NCBI GenBank assembly: GCA_003141895.1
Contig: PLNT01000008.1
Coordinates: forward strand, 41,808-81,411
Reading direction: 5' to 3'
DNA: 39,604 nucleotides
DNA from: Bacteroidales bacterium
GTDB taxonomy: Bacteria > Bacteroidota > Bacteroidia > Bacteroidales > VadinHA17
Shown: piece by piece, positions 23,638 to 31,373 of the stretch
Layout of the letters: each line of letters opens with the position of its first letter
Numbering within the stretch: position 1 is the first letter of the stretch
Notes under the pieces: model-generated
The model's database searches: none
The model's input: only the letters and a program-made list of their open reading frames with translations
Told to the model about the DNA's origin: nothing
Translations under genes and position numbers: made by a program

Positions 23638-25188
23638 ATGGCTCAGGAAGATAATTTTAAGAAACTGGTTGCTCATTGTAAGGAATATGGATATGTTTTC
23701 CCTTCAAGTGAGATATATGACGGGTTAAGCGCAGTTTATGACTATGGCCAATATGGAGTTGAACTTAAAAACAACATCAAAAAGTACTGGTGGGACAGTA
23801 TGGTCCTTCTGAATGATAACATTGTAGGGCTCGATTCAGCTATATTCATGCACCCGACAATATGGAAAGCATCTGGACATGTTGACGCATTTAACGATCC
23901 ACTTATAGATAATAAAGATTCGAAGAAAAGATACAGAGCAGATGTTCTTATTGAAGAACATATTGCAAAAATTGAAGATAAGGTTAACAAGGAAGTTGAG
24001 AAGGCAAGAGAACGATTCGGAGCAATATTTGATGAGAAAAAATTCAGGGAGACAAATCCCAGGGTAGTTGCAAACCAGGCCAAAATAGATGAGATAAATG
24101 CCAGGTTCTCAAAAGCTTTGAATGAAACAAATCTTGTTGAATTAAAGCAGATTATTATCGAAAATGAGATAGTGGACCCGATATCAGGCACCCGTAACTG
24201 GACAGATGTGAGACAGTTCAATCTGATGTTTTCAACTGAGATGGGCTCAACAGCTGAAGGTGCAAATAAAATTTATCTGCGTCCTGAAACAGCCCAGGGA
24301 ATTTTTGTCAATTTCCTGAATGTTCAGAAGACCGGAAGGATGAAGATACCATTTGGAATTGCACAAATTGGTAAGGCATTCCGGAATGAAATAGTTGCGA
24401 GGCAGTTCATTTTCAGAATGAGGGAATTTGAACAGATGGAGATGCAGTTCTTTGTCCAACCAGGGAGTGAACTTGAATGGTTCAGTAAATGGAAAACGAC
24501 AAGAATGAACTGGCATCAGGCTCTAGGATTCGGAAGCGAAAACTACCGTTTTCACGATCATGTCAAATTAGCCCATTATGCGAATGCTGCTACTGATATT
24601 GAATTTAAGTTCCCATTCGGATTCAAAGAGGTTGAAGGAATTCATTCAAGAACAGACTATGATCTGAAACAGCATCAGGAATACAGTGGTAAAAAAATGC
24701 AATATTTCGATCCCGAAAAGGGTGAATCCTATATACCATATGTAATTGAAACTTCGATAGGCGTTGACAGAATGTTTCTTCAGGTTATCTCAGCAGCATA
24801 CCAGGAAGAAGAATTAAAAAAAGAGGATGGAAGTACCGATACCCGTGTTGTTCTTAGATTACCATCTTTTCTTGCCCCAATTAAATTAGCAGTAATGCCT
24901 CTTGTAAAAAAAGACGGTCTTCCGGATATCGCAGAGAAAATTGTACATGACCTCAAATTTGATTTTAACTGTCAGTATGACGATAAGGATTCGATTGGCA
25001 GAAGGTACAGACGCCAGGATGCAATTGGTACTCCTTATTGCTTAACCATTGATCATCAGACCCTCGAAGATAAGACTGTTACAATCCGTTATCGGGATAC
25101 CATGTTACAGGAAAGAGTTCAGATTCAACAATTATTAGATATTATAAAAGAAAAAGTCTCAATTCAAAGCCTCTTAAAAAAGCTGTAA
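23638..25188 (+). CDS. glyS: Glycyl-tRNA synthetase (dimeric, class II)
   Basis: A 516-residue alpha2-type glycyl-tRNA synthetase, which charges tRNA-Gly. The class II core shows the N-terminal motif FPSSEIYDGLSAVYDYG (21-37), the glycine-specific RPETAQG (215-221), motif 2 beginning FRNE (248-251) with MREFEQME, and motif 3 GVDRMF (375-380). The C-terminal anticodon-binding domain spans about 413-505. The length fits the eukaryote-like single-chain form rather than the GlyQ/GlyS two-subunit form. The gene has its own promoter. A glycosyltransferase gene starts 40 bp after it, following a small tandem repeat, and may be partly read through from glyS. Confidence 0.97.
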   Translation: MAQEDNFKKLVAHCKEYGYVFPSSEIYDGLSAVYDYGQYGVELKNNIKKYWWDSMVLLNDNIVGLDSAIFMHPTIWKASGHVDAFNDPLIDNKDSKKRYRADVLIEEHIAKIEDKVNKEVEKARERFGAIFDEKKFRETNPRVVANQAKIDEINARFSKALNETNLVELKQIIIENEIVDPISGTRNWTDVRQFNLMFSTEMGSTAEGANKIYLRPETAQGIFVNFLNVQKTGRMKIPFGIAQIGKAFRNEIVARQFIFRMREFEQMEMQFFVQPGSELEWFSKWKTTRMNWHQALGFGSENYRFHDHVKLAHYANAATDIEFKFPFGFKEVEGIHSRTDYDLKQHQEYSGKKMQYFDPEKGESYIPYVIETSIGVDRMFLQVISAAYQEEELKKEDGSTDTRVVLRLPSFLAPIKLAVMPLVKKDGLPDIAEKIVHDLKFDFNCQYDDKDSIGRRYRRQDAIGTPYCLTIDHQTLEDKTVTIRYRDTMLQERVQIQQLLDIIKEKVSIQSLLKKL

Positions 25189-25219
25189 AGGCTTTAATGG
25201 CTATAAAGGCTTTTAATGG
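25183..25219. repeat. Short tandem duplication at the glyS 3' end
   Basis: CTGTAAAGGCTTTAATGG (25183-25200) is followed at once by CTATAAAGGCTTTTAATGG (25201-25219), two near-identical units of 18 and 19 bp. The first contains the glyS stop codon. The unit carries AAAGGCTTT, which is itself nearly self-complementary. Its role, if any, in the glyS/glycosyltransferase junction is unknown. Confidence 0.6.
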
Positions 25220-25228
25220 AGAAAGAGA

Positions 25229-26524
25229 ATGAATAATCGAGATATGGCACATCCCGTACTTCCCAAAGTTCTAATAATTACCTACTACTGGCCTCCAAGC
25301 GGAGGTGCGGGGGTACAACGTTGGCTCAAATTCTCGAAGTACCTTCCTGAATTCGGATGGCAGCCGGTTATTCTTACTATAGATCCTGAGTATGCTGCTT
25401 ATCCGGTCACTGATTACTCGCTGGTTACGGATTTACCCGAATCAGTGAAGGTATATACCACTCCTGCAATAAATTACTTTTCTTTTTATAAAAAAAATAA
25501 ATCAAAAATTCCTTCGTCCGGATTTGCAAATAATCTGGATAATACCTTTAAAGGAAAGTTCCTTCGCTTTGTAAGAGGAAATTTTTTTCTCCCTGACCCC
25601 AGAAAAGGATGGAACAAATATGCTTTTAAAAAGGCTTGCGAATTAATTGAACTTGAAGGGATAACAAATGTCATAACCACAAGTCCTCCCCATTCAACGC
25701 AGCTTATCGGTTTAAAGCTCAAAAAAAGGTTTCTGTCAATAATGTGGACAGCTGATCTTCGTGATCCATGGACCGACATTTATTACTATAATCAATTCTA
25801 TCCGACAATTCTGTCAAAAGCGATTGATTTAAGATATGAAAAAGAAGTTCTGAAAAAAGCCGATAAAATATTTACAGTCGGACCATCACTGAAGACTCTC
25901 TTTTCTTCAAAGATTAAAGGATTGGAAAACAAAGTGGAAGTAATAACAAATGGTTACGACGAATCGGATTTTAAAGATATTTCAAGACAGACTCCGTCAA
26001 GGTTCACCATAACTTATGTTGGAACACTTTCAGATATCTATCCTGTTGAAGGGTTGATAGCTGCCGTGAATAGTTTAGATTTATTACTCAGAATTGTTGG
26101 AACCATTTCAGAAAAAACAAGGATAATGCTTGAGGAGAATATCCCGGCAGAATCTCTTGAACTTCTGCCATACGTTACCCATGATGAATCGATAAAATTC
26201 ATGTTGAATTCATCACTTCTCCTTTTGATAATACCTCTTCATCAAAGCAATAAGAGTATAATTACCGGAAAGCTTTTTGAATACCTGGCAACCGGACTGC
26301 CAATTTTGTGTTTAGGACCTGTCGATGGTGATGCATCGGAAATAATTAAAAAGTGTAAGGCCGGGTATACTTTTGTTTATTATGATATCGAAAATATTTC
26401 TTTGTTCCTTACTGATGTTGTGAAACATCCTTTCAGTTCTGATATGCCGACGGTTCGAAATTTTTCCAGATCAAACCTGGTCAGGCAGATTTCTGAAGTC
26501 TTAGATCATAATAATATAGATTAA
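25229..26524 (+). CDS. Glycosyltransferase (GT4-like, GT-B fold)
   Basis: A 431-residue cytoplasmic glycosyltransferase with two Rossmann-like halves. The N-terminal signature is YYWPPSGGAGVQRWLKF (19-35), typical of Bacteroidota surface-polysaccharide transferases. The acceptor-side region around TTSPPHSTQLIGL and WTADLRDPWTD follows near residues 150-185, and the nucleotide-sugar site GKLFEYLATGLPIL is at 347-360 with the likely diphosphate-binding E351. It opens a tightly packed run of polysaccharide genes with 6 bp to the next. Donor and acceptor cannot be deduced. It probably transfers a sugar onto a lipid-linked glycan at the inner face of the cytoplasmic membrane. Confidence 0.88.
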   Translation: MNNRDMAHPVLPKVLIITYYWPPSGGAGVQRWLKFSKYLPEFGWQPVILTIDPEYAAYPVTDYSLVTDLPESVKVYTTPAINYFSFYKKNKSKIPSSGFANNLDNTFKGKFLRFVRGNFFLPDPRKGWNKYAFKKACELIELEGITNVITTSPPHSTQLIGLKLKKRFLSIMWTADLRDPWTDIYYYNQFYPTILSKAIDLRYEKEVLKKADKIFTVGPSLKTLFSSKIKGLENKVEVITNGYDESDFKDISRQTPSRFTITYVGTLSDIYPVEGLIAAVNSLDLLLRIVGTISEKTRIMLEENIPAESLELLPYVTHDESIKFMLNSSLLLLIIPLHQSNKSIITGKLFEYLATGLPILCLGPVDGDASEIIKKCKAGYTFVYYDIENISLFLTDVVKHPFSSDMPTVRNFSRSNLVRQISEVLDHNNID

Positions 26525-26530
26525 ACTTGC

Positions 26531-27715
26531 ATGAAAATCCTGATGATACTGGAATCTGAGTTTCCTCCAGATGTGAGAGTTGAAAATGAGATACTGGCAT
26601 TAACAGAAGCCGGACATGAAGTTCACCTTGCTTGTACAACCAGGAAAAACCGGGATGAAAGTGATAAATTTGGGAAAGCTATTATTCACAGGAAAAAAAT
26701 TTCAGAGTTCATATACAAGACCAGTATAGGTTGTTTGAAGTTTCCATTTTATTTTAATTTCTGGAGGAATTTTCTCTTCAGTATATGCTCCACAGAAGGA
26801 TTTGACGCAGTACATATCAGCGATCTGCCATTGAGCAAGATTGGTCTGGAAATCAAAGAAAAATTTAATATCCGGCTGATTATAGATCTTCATGAAAACT
26901 GGCCGGCTCTTATAAAAACTGCAGCTCATACCCGTACAATAGCAGGCAGGTTTTTGTCATCAAACCGGCAATGGGTGGAATATGAAAGAAGAATGTTACC
27001 CAAAGCTGACAAAGTTATCACAGTTATTGAAGAAGCCAGAGACAGGGTAATTAACCTTGGAATTGATCCTGAAAAAATATGTATAGTTTCAAATACAATC
27101 AATTATGATGGACTCAATATTAAATCAGGCATAAAAGATCCGGAAGTTTTTACCATTTTTTACGGAGGTGCAATTAACAAACATCGTGGTCTCCAGATAG
27201 TTCTTGAAGCGGTTAAAAAGTGTGTAGTGAAAGGAATAAAAATAAGGTTTTGGATTGTCGGTGATGGAAGTTATAGAAAAACCCTTGAGAAACTCTCGAC
27301 ATCACTGGAGATTGAACCTTATGTAAAGTTCTGGGGGCACAAGCCTTTTCTTGAAATGCTTGAGATATTGGGAGAAAGTGATGCTGCTGTTATACCTCAC
27401 GTCAGAAATGATAATAACGATGCATCAAGCCCTAATAAGCTTTACCAGTATATGTATCTGAATAAACCTATTATCTCATCTGATTGTACTTCGCTTAAAA
27501 GAATAATAAACCAAACACATACAGGGTTTATATACAAAAATGATTCTTCTGACGATTTGAGTTTTCTTCTTGAAAAACTATCAGTTGACAGGAAAATCCT
27601 TGACGAATTAGATGGAAACGGGAGGACCGCTGTAATCGAAAAATATAACTGGAATATTGACAAAAGCAGGCTCCTCAACGCCTACAGAGATTTATCGCCA
27701 TACCATAATTATTGA
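26531..27715 (+). CDS. Glycosyltransferase family 4 protein
   Basis: A 394-residue GT-B glycosyltransferase. The N-terminus (MKILMILESEFPPDVRVENE) has the glycine-poor loop of GT4 enzymes that reads FPPDVRVENE. The C-terminal half has FYGGAINKHRGL near 210-221 and the donor site SPNKLYQYMYLNKPIISSD at 300-318. In that site the usual acidic residue of the E-x7-E motif is replaced by Q307 at the first position, which is common in some subfamilies. It is flanked by two further transferases (6 and 7 bp gaps), so it belongs to the same operon. The sugar is unknown. Confidence 0.87.
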   Translation: MKILMILESEFPPDVRVENEILALTEAGHEVHLACTTRKNRDESDKFGKAIIHRKKISEFIYKTSIGCLKFPFYFNFWRNFLFSICSTEGFDAVHISDLPLSKIGLEIKEKFNIRLIIDLHENWPALIKTAAHTRTIAGRFLSSNRQWVEYERRMLPKADKVITVIEEARDRVINLGIDPEKICIVSNTINYDGLNIKSGIKDPEVFTIFYGGAINKHRGLQIVLEAVKKCVVKGIKIRFWIVGDGSYRKTLEKLSTSLEIEPYVKFWGHKPFLEMLEILGESDAAVIPHVRNDNNDASSPNKLYQYMYLNKPIISSDCTSLKRIINQTHTGFIYKNDSSDDLSFLLEKLSVDRKILDELDGNGRTAVIEKYNWNIDKSRLLNAYRDLSPYHNY

Positions 27716-27722
27716 TTGACGG

Positions 27723-28970
27723 ATGAAGACTCTTGTAATTGTGACATCACAATTTCCTTATGGGACAGGCGAATCATTTATTGCCTCAGAATTTCCATTT
27801 CTGGCACGATCTTTCGATAAAATAATTGTAGTCGCGCAAAATGTAACATTTGAAAAAACCAGGGACACTTCTTTAAACACAACAGTTTACAGATATAACC
27901 CGGCAACTTCGTTATCAGGTTTTCTCTACATTCCTGTTCTTTTGTTATCAAATTTGCAGACAATAATTAATATCTACAGAGAGGAGATTATTTTCAGAAA
28001 AAATCTCTCAATCAATAATAAAAGTATCCTTCTTAAAAAAATAATTAAAGCAATTCAGCTAAGGACATGCATAAGAAAAGTACTGAAAGAAGAAGGAATA
28101 AATGAATCAATAGTTTTTTATTCTTACTGGTTGAAAACAGGGGCTCACGCTATATCAATGCTACACTATAAAAACAGTATTAAAATATCGCGTGCACATG
28201 GGAGCGATATCTATGAAGAGAAGACAGAGTCTGGTTATCTTCCCCTTTTAAAATTCACAGAACAGAAACTAGATGCAATATTCTTTATTTCTGAAAATGG
28301 TAAAAGTTATTTTGAACAAAAACTTGGAATTGAAAGTTCTCAATTTTTAGTATCCTACCTGGGTATTTTTAAACCTGACCCGGAAACAAAATCCGTCAGA
28401 AAACCTGGCATTTATACAATTGTTTCGTGTTCAAACCTGGTTCCTTTAAAGAGAATAGATTTAATAATAAATGCTCTATCAATTGTTAAATCTGACAAAA
28501 AGATTGAATGGAAGCATTTTGGAGATGGGGAATTGAAACCTGAATTAGAGGAGCTTGCCGAAACCACACTTACAAAAAGAATCAGCTTCAGATTTATGGG
28601 ACATTTCCCCAATGAAGAATTATTGAAGTTTTACAATACTAACAATGTTGATCTGTTTATAAATGCAAGTTCAACTGAAGGGATTCCTGTAAGCATTATG
28701 GAGGCACAGAGTTTTGGTATTCCTGTAATCGCTACTGATATCGGGGGAGTAAAAGAAATTGTTACAGCAGGAACCGGTTCTCTCCTGACAGTTGACTTTT
28801 CTCCTTCCGATCTGTCCAAAATGATAGAATATTATATGAATCTGAATGACAATGAGATTGAAACTATAAGGAAGAATGCAATTAATAACTGGAATTCAAA
28901 TTTCAATGCATCTTCGAACTATGAAATTTTTATAACAAAGGTTAATAGTATCTTAGCCTCTGTTAAGTAA
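27723..28970 (+). CDS. Glycosyltransferase family 4 protein
   Basis: A 415-residue GT-B transferase. The N-terminus MKTLVIVTSQFPYGTGESFI carries the GTGE acceptor-loop motif. The mid-region HGSDIYEE (160-167) and the donor site EGIPVSIMEAQSFGIPVIAT (319-338, E319 and E327) give the standard E-x7-E retaining GT4 pattern. The linker IVSCSNLVPLKRID is the usual start of the C-terminal Rossmann domain. It follows the previous transferase by 7 bp and precedes a methyltransferase by 13 bp. It is probably one of three successive sugar-adding enzymes for the same glycan. Confidence 0.9.
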   Translation: MKTLVIVTSQFPYGTGESFIASEFPFLARSFDKIIVVAQNVTFEKTRDTSLNTTVYRYNPATSLSGFLYIPVLLLSNLQTIINIYREEIIFRKNLSINNKSILLKKIIKAIQLRTCIRKVLKEEGINESIVFYSYWLKTGAHAISMLHYKNSIKISRAHGSDIYEEKTESGYLPLLKFTEQKLDAIFFISENGKSYFEQKLGIESSQFLVSYLGIFKPDPETKSVRKPGIYTIVSCSNLVPLKRIDLIINALSIVKSDKKIEWKHFGDGELKPELEELAETTLTKRISFRFMGHFPNEELLKFYNTNNVDLFINASSTEGIPVSIMEAQSFGIPVIATDIGGVKEIVTAGTGSLLTVDFSPSDLSKMIEYYMNLNDNEIETIRKNAINNWNSNFNASSNYEIFITKVNSILASVK

Positions 28971-28983
28971 AAGATCAATTCTT

Positions 28984-29724
28984 ATGAAGATAGATCCAAC
29001 GGTTTTAAAATATCTGAAGGGAGAAGCCTTTCAAAGCAGTCTGAATGTTGAGATCAGCAAAGAAAAACACAGGATTATCTCACGTGAATCGGCCATTACC
29101 GAGATTATCAGAAATACCGGTGTAATACATATCGGATGCTCAGATCATATACAAATCATTAATGATAAGATCAAAAACAATATCTGGCTCCATAAATTAA
29201 TAACCGAAAATTCTAAAAGATGCATTGGAATTGATATCGATAAAGAGAGCATCGAATTCATTAAGAATGAATTAGGCTATCAGAATGTATTTTATGGGAA
29301 CATCCTTACTGATGATTTTAAAAATATAACTGAAAGCAAGTGGGATTATGCAGTATTCGGAGAAATCGTTGAACATCTCGATGATCCAGTGCACTTCCTG
29401 AAAGTTTTCAAAGCAAAATACGGTGAAAATGTAAGCAGGTTTATTATCACTGTTCCCACAATTTATAATAAGCGTCAGTTTACGAATATGATGAATTACA
29501 GGGAAGTAATAAACTCCGATCACCGGTTTTGGTTTACTCCATATACAATTACCAAAGTGCTGGTTTCTGCAGGTTATAATCCCGACAAAATAATATATTC
29601 AAACCTCCAGAGTTTGACTATACGTGATTTAGTTATAAGGAAAATAAAAAAAACTTTGGGATTGAAGGTCGAATATCCTTTTTACTATTTTAATACAATG
29701 ATCATAACCGGTAGTATTAACTGA
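28984..29724 (+). CDS. SAM-dependent methyltransferase (class I), polysaccharide cluster
   Basis: A 246-residue class I methyltransferase-like protein. The SAM loop is degenerate (VIHIGCSDH, 47-55, in place of DxGxGxG), but the acidic residue of the second strand is present (GIDID, 82-86), as is the post-motif FGEIVEHLDDP (125-135) seen in Methyltransf_11/23-type enzymes. The C-terminal part (FWFTPYTI) also fits those families. It may methylate a sugar or cap a glycan chain, since it lies between a glycosyltransferase and the flippase with 13 and 9 bp gaps. The degenerate loop leaves some doubt about activity. Confidence 0.75.
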   Translation: MKIDPTVLKYLKGEAFQSSLNVEISKEKHRIISRESAITEIIRNTGVIHIGCSDHIQIINDKIKNNIWLHKLITENSKRCIGIDIDKESIEFIKNELGYQNVFYGNILTDDFKNITESKWDYAVFGEIVEHLDDPVHFLKVFKAKYGENVSRFIITVPTIYNKRQFTNMMNYREVINSDHRFWFTPYTITKVLVSAGYNPDKIIYSNLQSLTIRDLVIRKIKKTLGLKVEYPFYYFNTMIITGSIN

Positions 29725-29733
29725 TTTTTTGAG

Positions 29734-31251
29734 ATGCTTAGGTCCATTAAAATATCTTTAAAAGACACTATTATATATGGCCTTGGGAACGTAGCAGTTA
29801 AAGTTGTGGGATTAATCTTAATACCGCTATTTACAAACCCAAAGTTCTTTACAACTGATCAGTTTGGAATAATGGGAATGCTTGAGATATCGGGTCTTGT
29901 CTTAACAGCATTCCTGGCTTCAGGTCTCCCGCAGAGCCTGACAAGATGGTACTGGGATAAAGACCATACGCAAAATCAGAAAGGCATTTTCTTCATGTCG
30001 CTTTTGACCCAAATTGTTGTTTCATTACTTTTTTGTCTTCTTCTGATTCCACTTTCCAATAAGTTCTCAGTAATGATTTTCTCAGAAACCAGATGGGCAA
30101 AGGCAATCACATTCGTTATTCTGGCTTCGGGTATTCAGGCAATAAATAATGTCGTCAACACCCTTATGAGGCTTCAGTCCAGATCAATACTATATTCAAT
30201 AACTAATCTATTTAAACTCACTTTTGTTCTTGCCTTAACATTATACTTTATCCTTTCTAAGAAGATGGGGATTGAAGGAATATATCTTGCGCAGGTAATT
30301 GGTAATGGAATAGTTGTTTTGCTTCTTTTAGGATATACAATTAAAAATACAAAAATATTCTTCGACAAGAATATTTTTAAATCGATGAATGCTTATGGCT
30401 TCCCTCTTTTAATGGCGAATGTTGCTGCAGCTCTTCTTACTGTAATAGACAGGTTTTCACTTAATTCGCTTGCTGTTCTTAAATCGGTAGCACTATATAC
30501 ACTCGCCTTTAAAATTACAAGTGTTTTAAAGTTAGTGCTTGTTGATTCAATAAAACTGGCGCTTGGGCCAATGATGATTAAGCGTATCGGGACGGCTGAC
30601 AATAAAAGATTTTACTCCAAAGTCCTGCTGTATTCTTCATATGTTGTGATGTTCGCTATAGTCGGTGTTTCACTTTTTTCTTTTGAAATAATAAAAGTCA
30701 TTGCTACTTCCAGGGCATACTGGGATGCAGTTATAATAATCCCGTTTTTATCGCTATCTATATTTTTTGTTAATATGAAAGAGGTTACCGTATATGGACT
30801 TCATATTGCAAAAAAAACAAGGATTATCGGTTTTATTGTTGTCTTTTCCACCGTATTAAGCCTGATAATGAATATTTTATTAATTCCTGTCTGGGGTATT
30901 ACAGGGTCAGCGGTTGCTACACTTCTATCTCAGTTTATATACTGGTTTGCATGTTACTATTTTTCTCAGAAGGTATTTTTTGTTCCATATGAAATAAAAA
31001 AAATAATCACATTGTTTGTTGCCGGTGCAATAATATCTTTTTCAAGTCTCCTTATAAACCCAATAGATCTTCTTCCCCGATTAATTATTAAGACAGTATG
31101 TCTGATAAGTTTCCCGTTTATACTTTACCTGTTAAAGTTTTATGAACCAGTTGAATTGCAGTCAATCAGAGGATTCATCAATAAATGGTCAAAAATTAAT
31201 AATTTAAAAGACAATTTGAATTCTTTAAAAGGAATAACGGATGATTTATAA
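29734..31251 (+). CDS. Polysaccharide flippase (Wzx-like, MATE/MVF fold)
   Basis: A 505-residue membrane protein with about 14 helices and the start typical of the polysaccharide-export family (KDTIIYGLGNVAVKVVGLIL, residues 9-28). It would flip lipid-linked oligosaccharide from the inner to the outer face of the cytoplasmic membrane. Conserved positions include GIMGMLEISGL near 44-54 and TRWYWDKD near 70-77. It is the only flippase candidate among the polysaccharide genes here. No Wzy polymerase or Wzz chain regulator was recognised in the window, so the full pathway is either elsewhere or of a short-glycan type. Confidence 0.87.
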   Translation: MLRSIKISLKDTIIYGLGNVAVKVVGLILIPLFTNPKFFTTDQFGIMGMLEISGLVLTAFLASGLPQSLTRWYWDKDHTQNQKGIFFMSLLTQIVVSLLFCLLLIPLSNKFSVMIFSETRWAKAITFVILASGIQAINNVVNTLMRLQSRSILYSITNLFKLTFVLALTLYFILSKKMGIEGIYLAQVIGNGIVVLLLLGYTIKNTKIFFDKNIFKSMNAYGFPLLMANVAAALLTVIDRFSLNSLAVLKSVALYTLAFKITSVLKLVLVDSIKLALGPMMIKRIGTADNKRFYSKVLLYSSYVVMFAIVGVSLFSFEIIKVIATSRAYWDAVIIIPFLSLSIFFVNMKEVTVYGLHIAKKTRIIGFIVVFSTVLSLIMNILLIPVWGITGSAVATLLSQFIYWFACYYFSQKVFFVPYEIKKIITLFVAGAIISFSSLLINPIDLLPRLIIKTVCLISFPFILYLLKFYEPVELQSIRGFINKWSKINNLKDNLNSLKGITDDL

Positions 31252-31301
31252 GAAATCTACTTTCCACTGAATCGATTTGATCAACATCGATATTCAGGGA
31301 A

Positions 31302-31337
31302 TTTGATATCTGAATTCCAATCAAATACATATTTTTG
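31302..31337 (+). promoter_or_regulatory. Weak candidate promoter before the YfhO gene
   Basis: TATTTTTG (31330-31337) fits TAnnTTTG, but the nearest TTTG (31302-31305) is 24 bp upstream, longer than the usual 19-21. It lies in the 122-bp gap after the flippase. If used, transcription would begin too late for the upstream start at 31335, which supports the start at 31374. Confidence 0.3.
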
Positions 31338-31373
31338 TTTTTCGATAAGGTTTATAATTATAAAAATAAGAAA

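Noticed and set aside
23742-24221. 159-residue antisense frame over glyS
   Set aside because: It is a shadow of glyS with Ser/Phe-rich low-quality sequence.
27723-28970. Possible toxin or defence system within the polysaccharide cluster
   Set aside because: All genes carry standard glycosyltransferase, methyltransferase, flippase or YfhO signatures, and nothing resembles a nuclease, TIR, CBASS or restriction gene.
31335-31373. 13-residue extension of the YfhO gene
   Set aside because: The residues are Lys/Asn-rich and not family-like, and a possible -7 box overlaps the upstream start.
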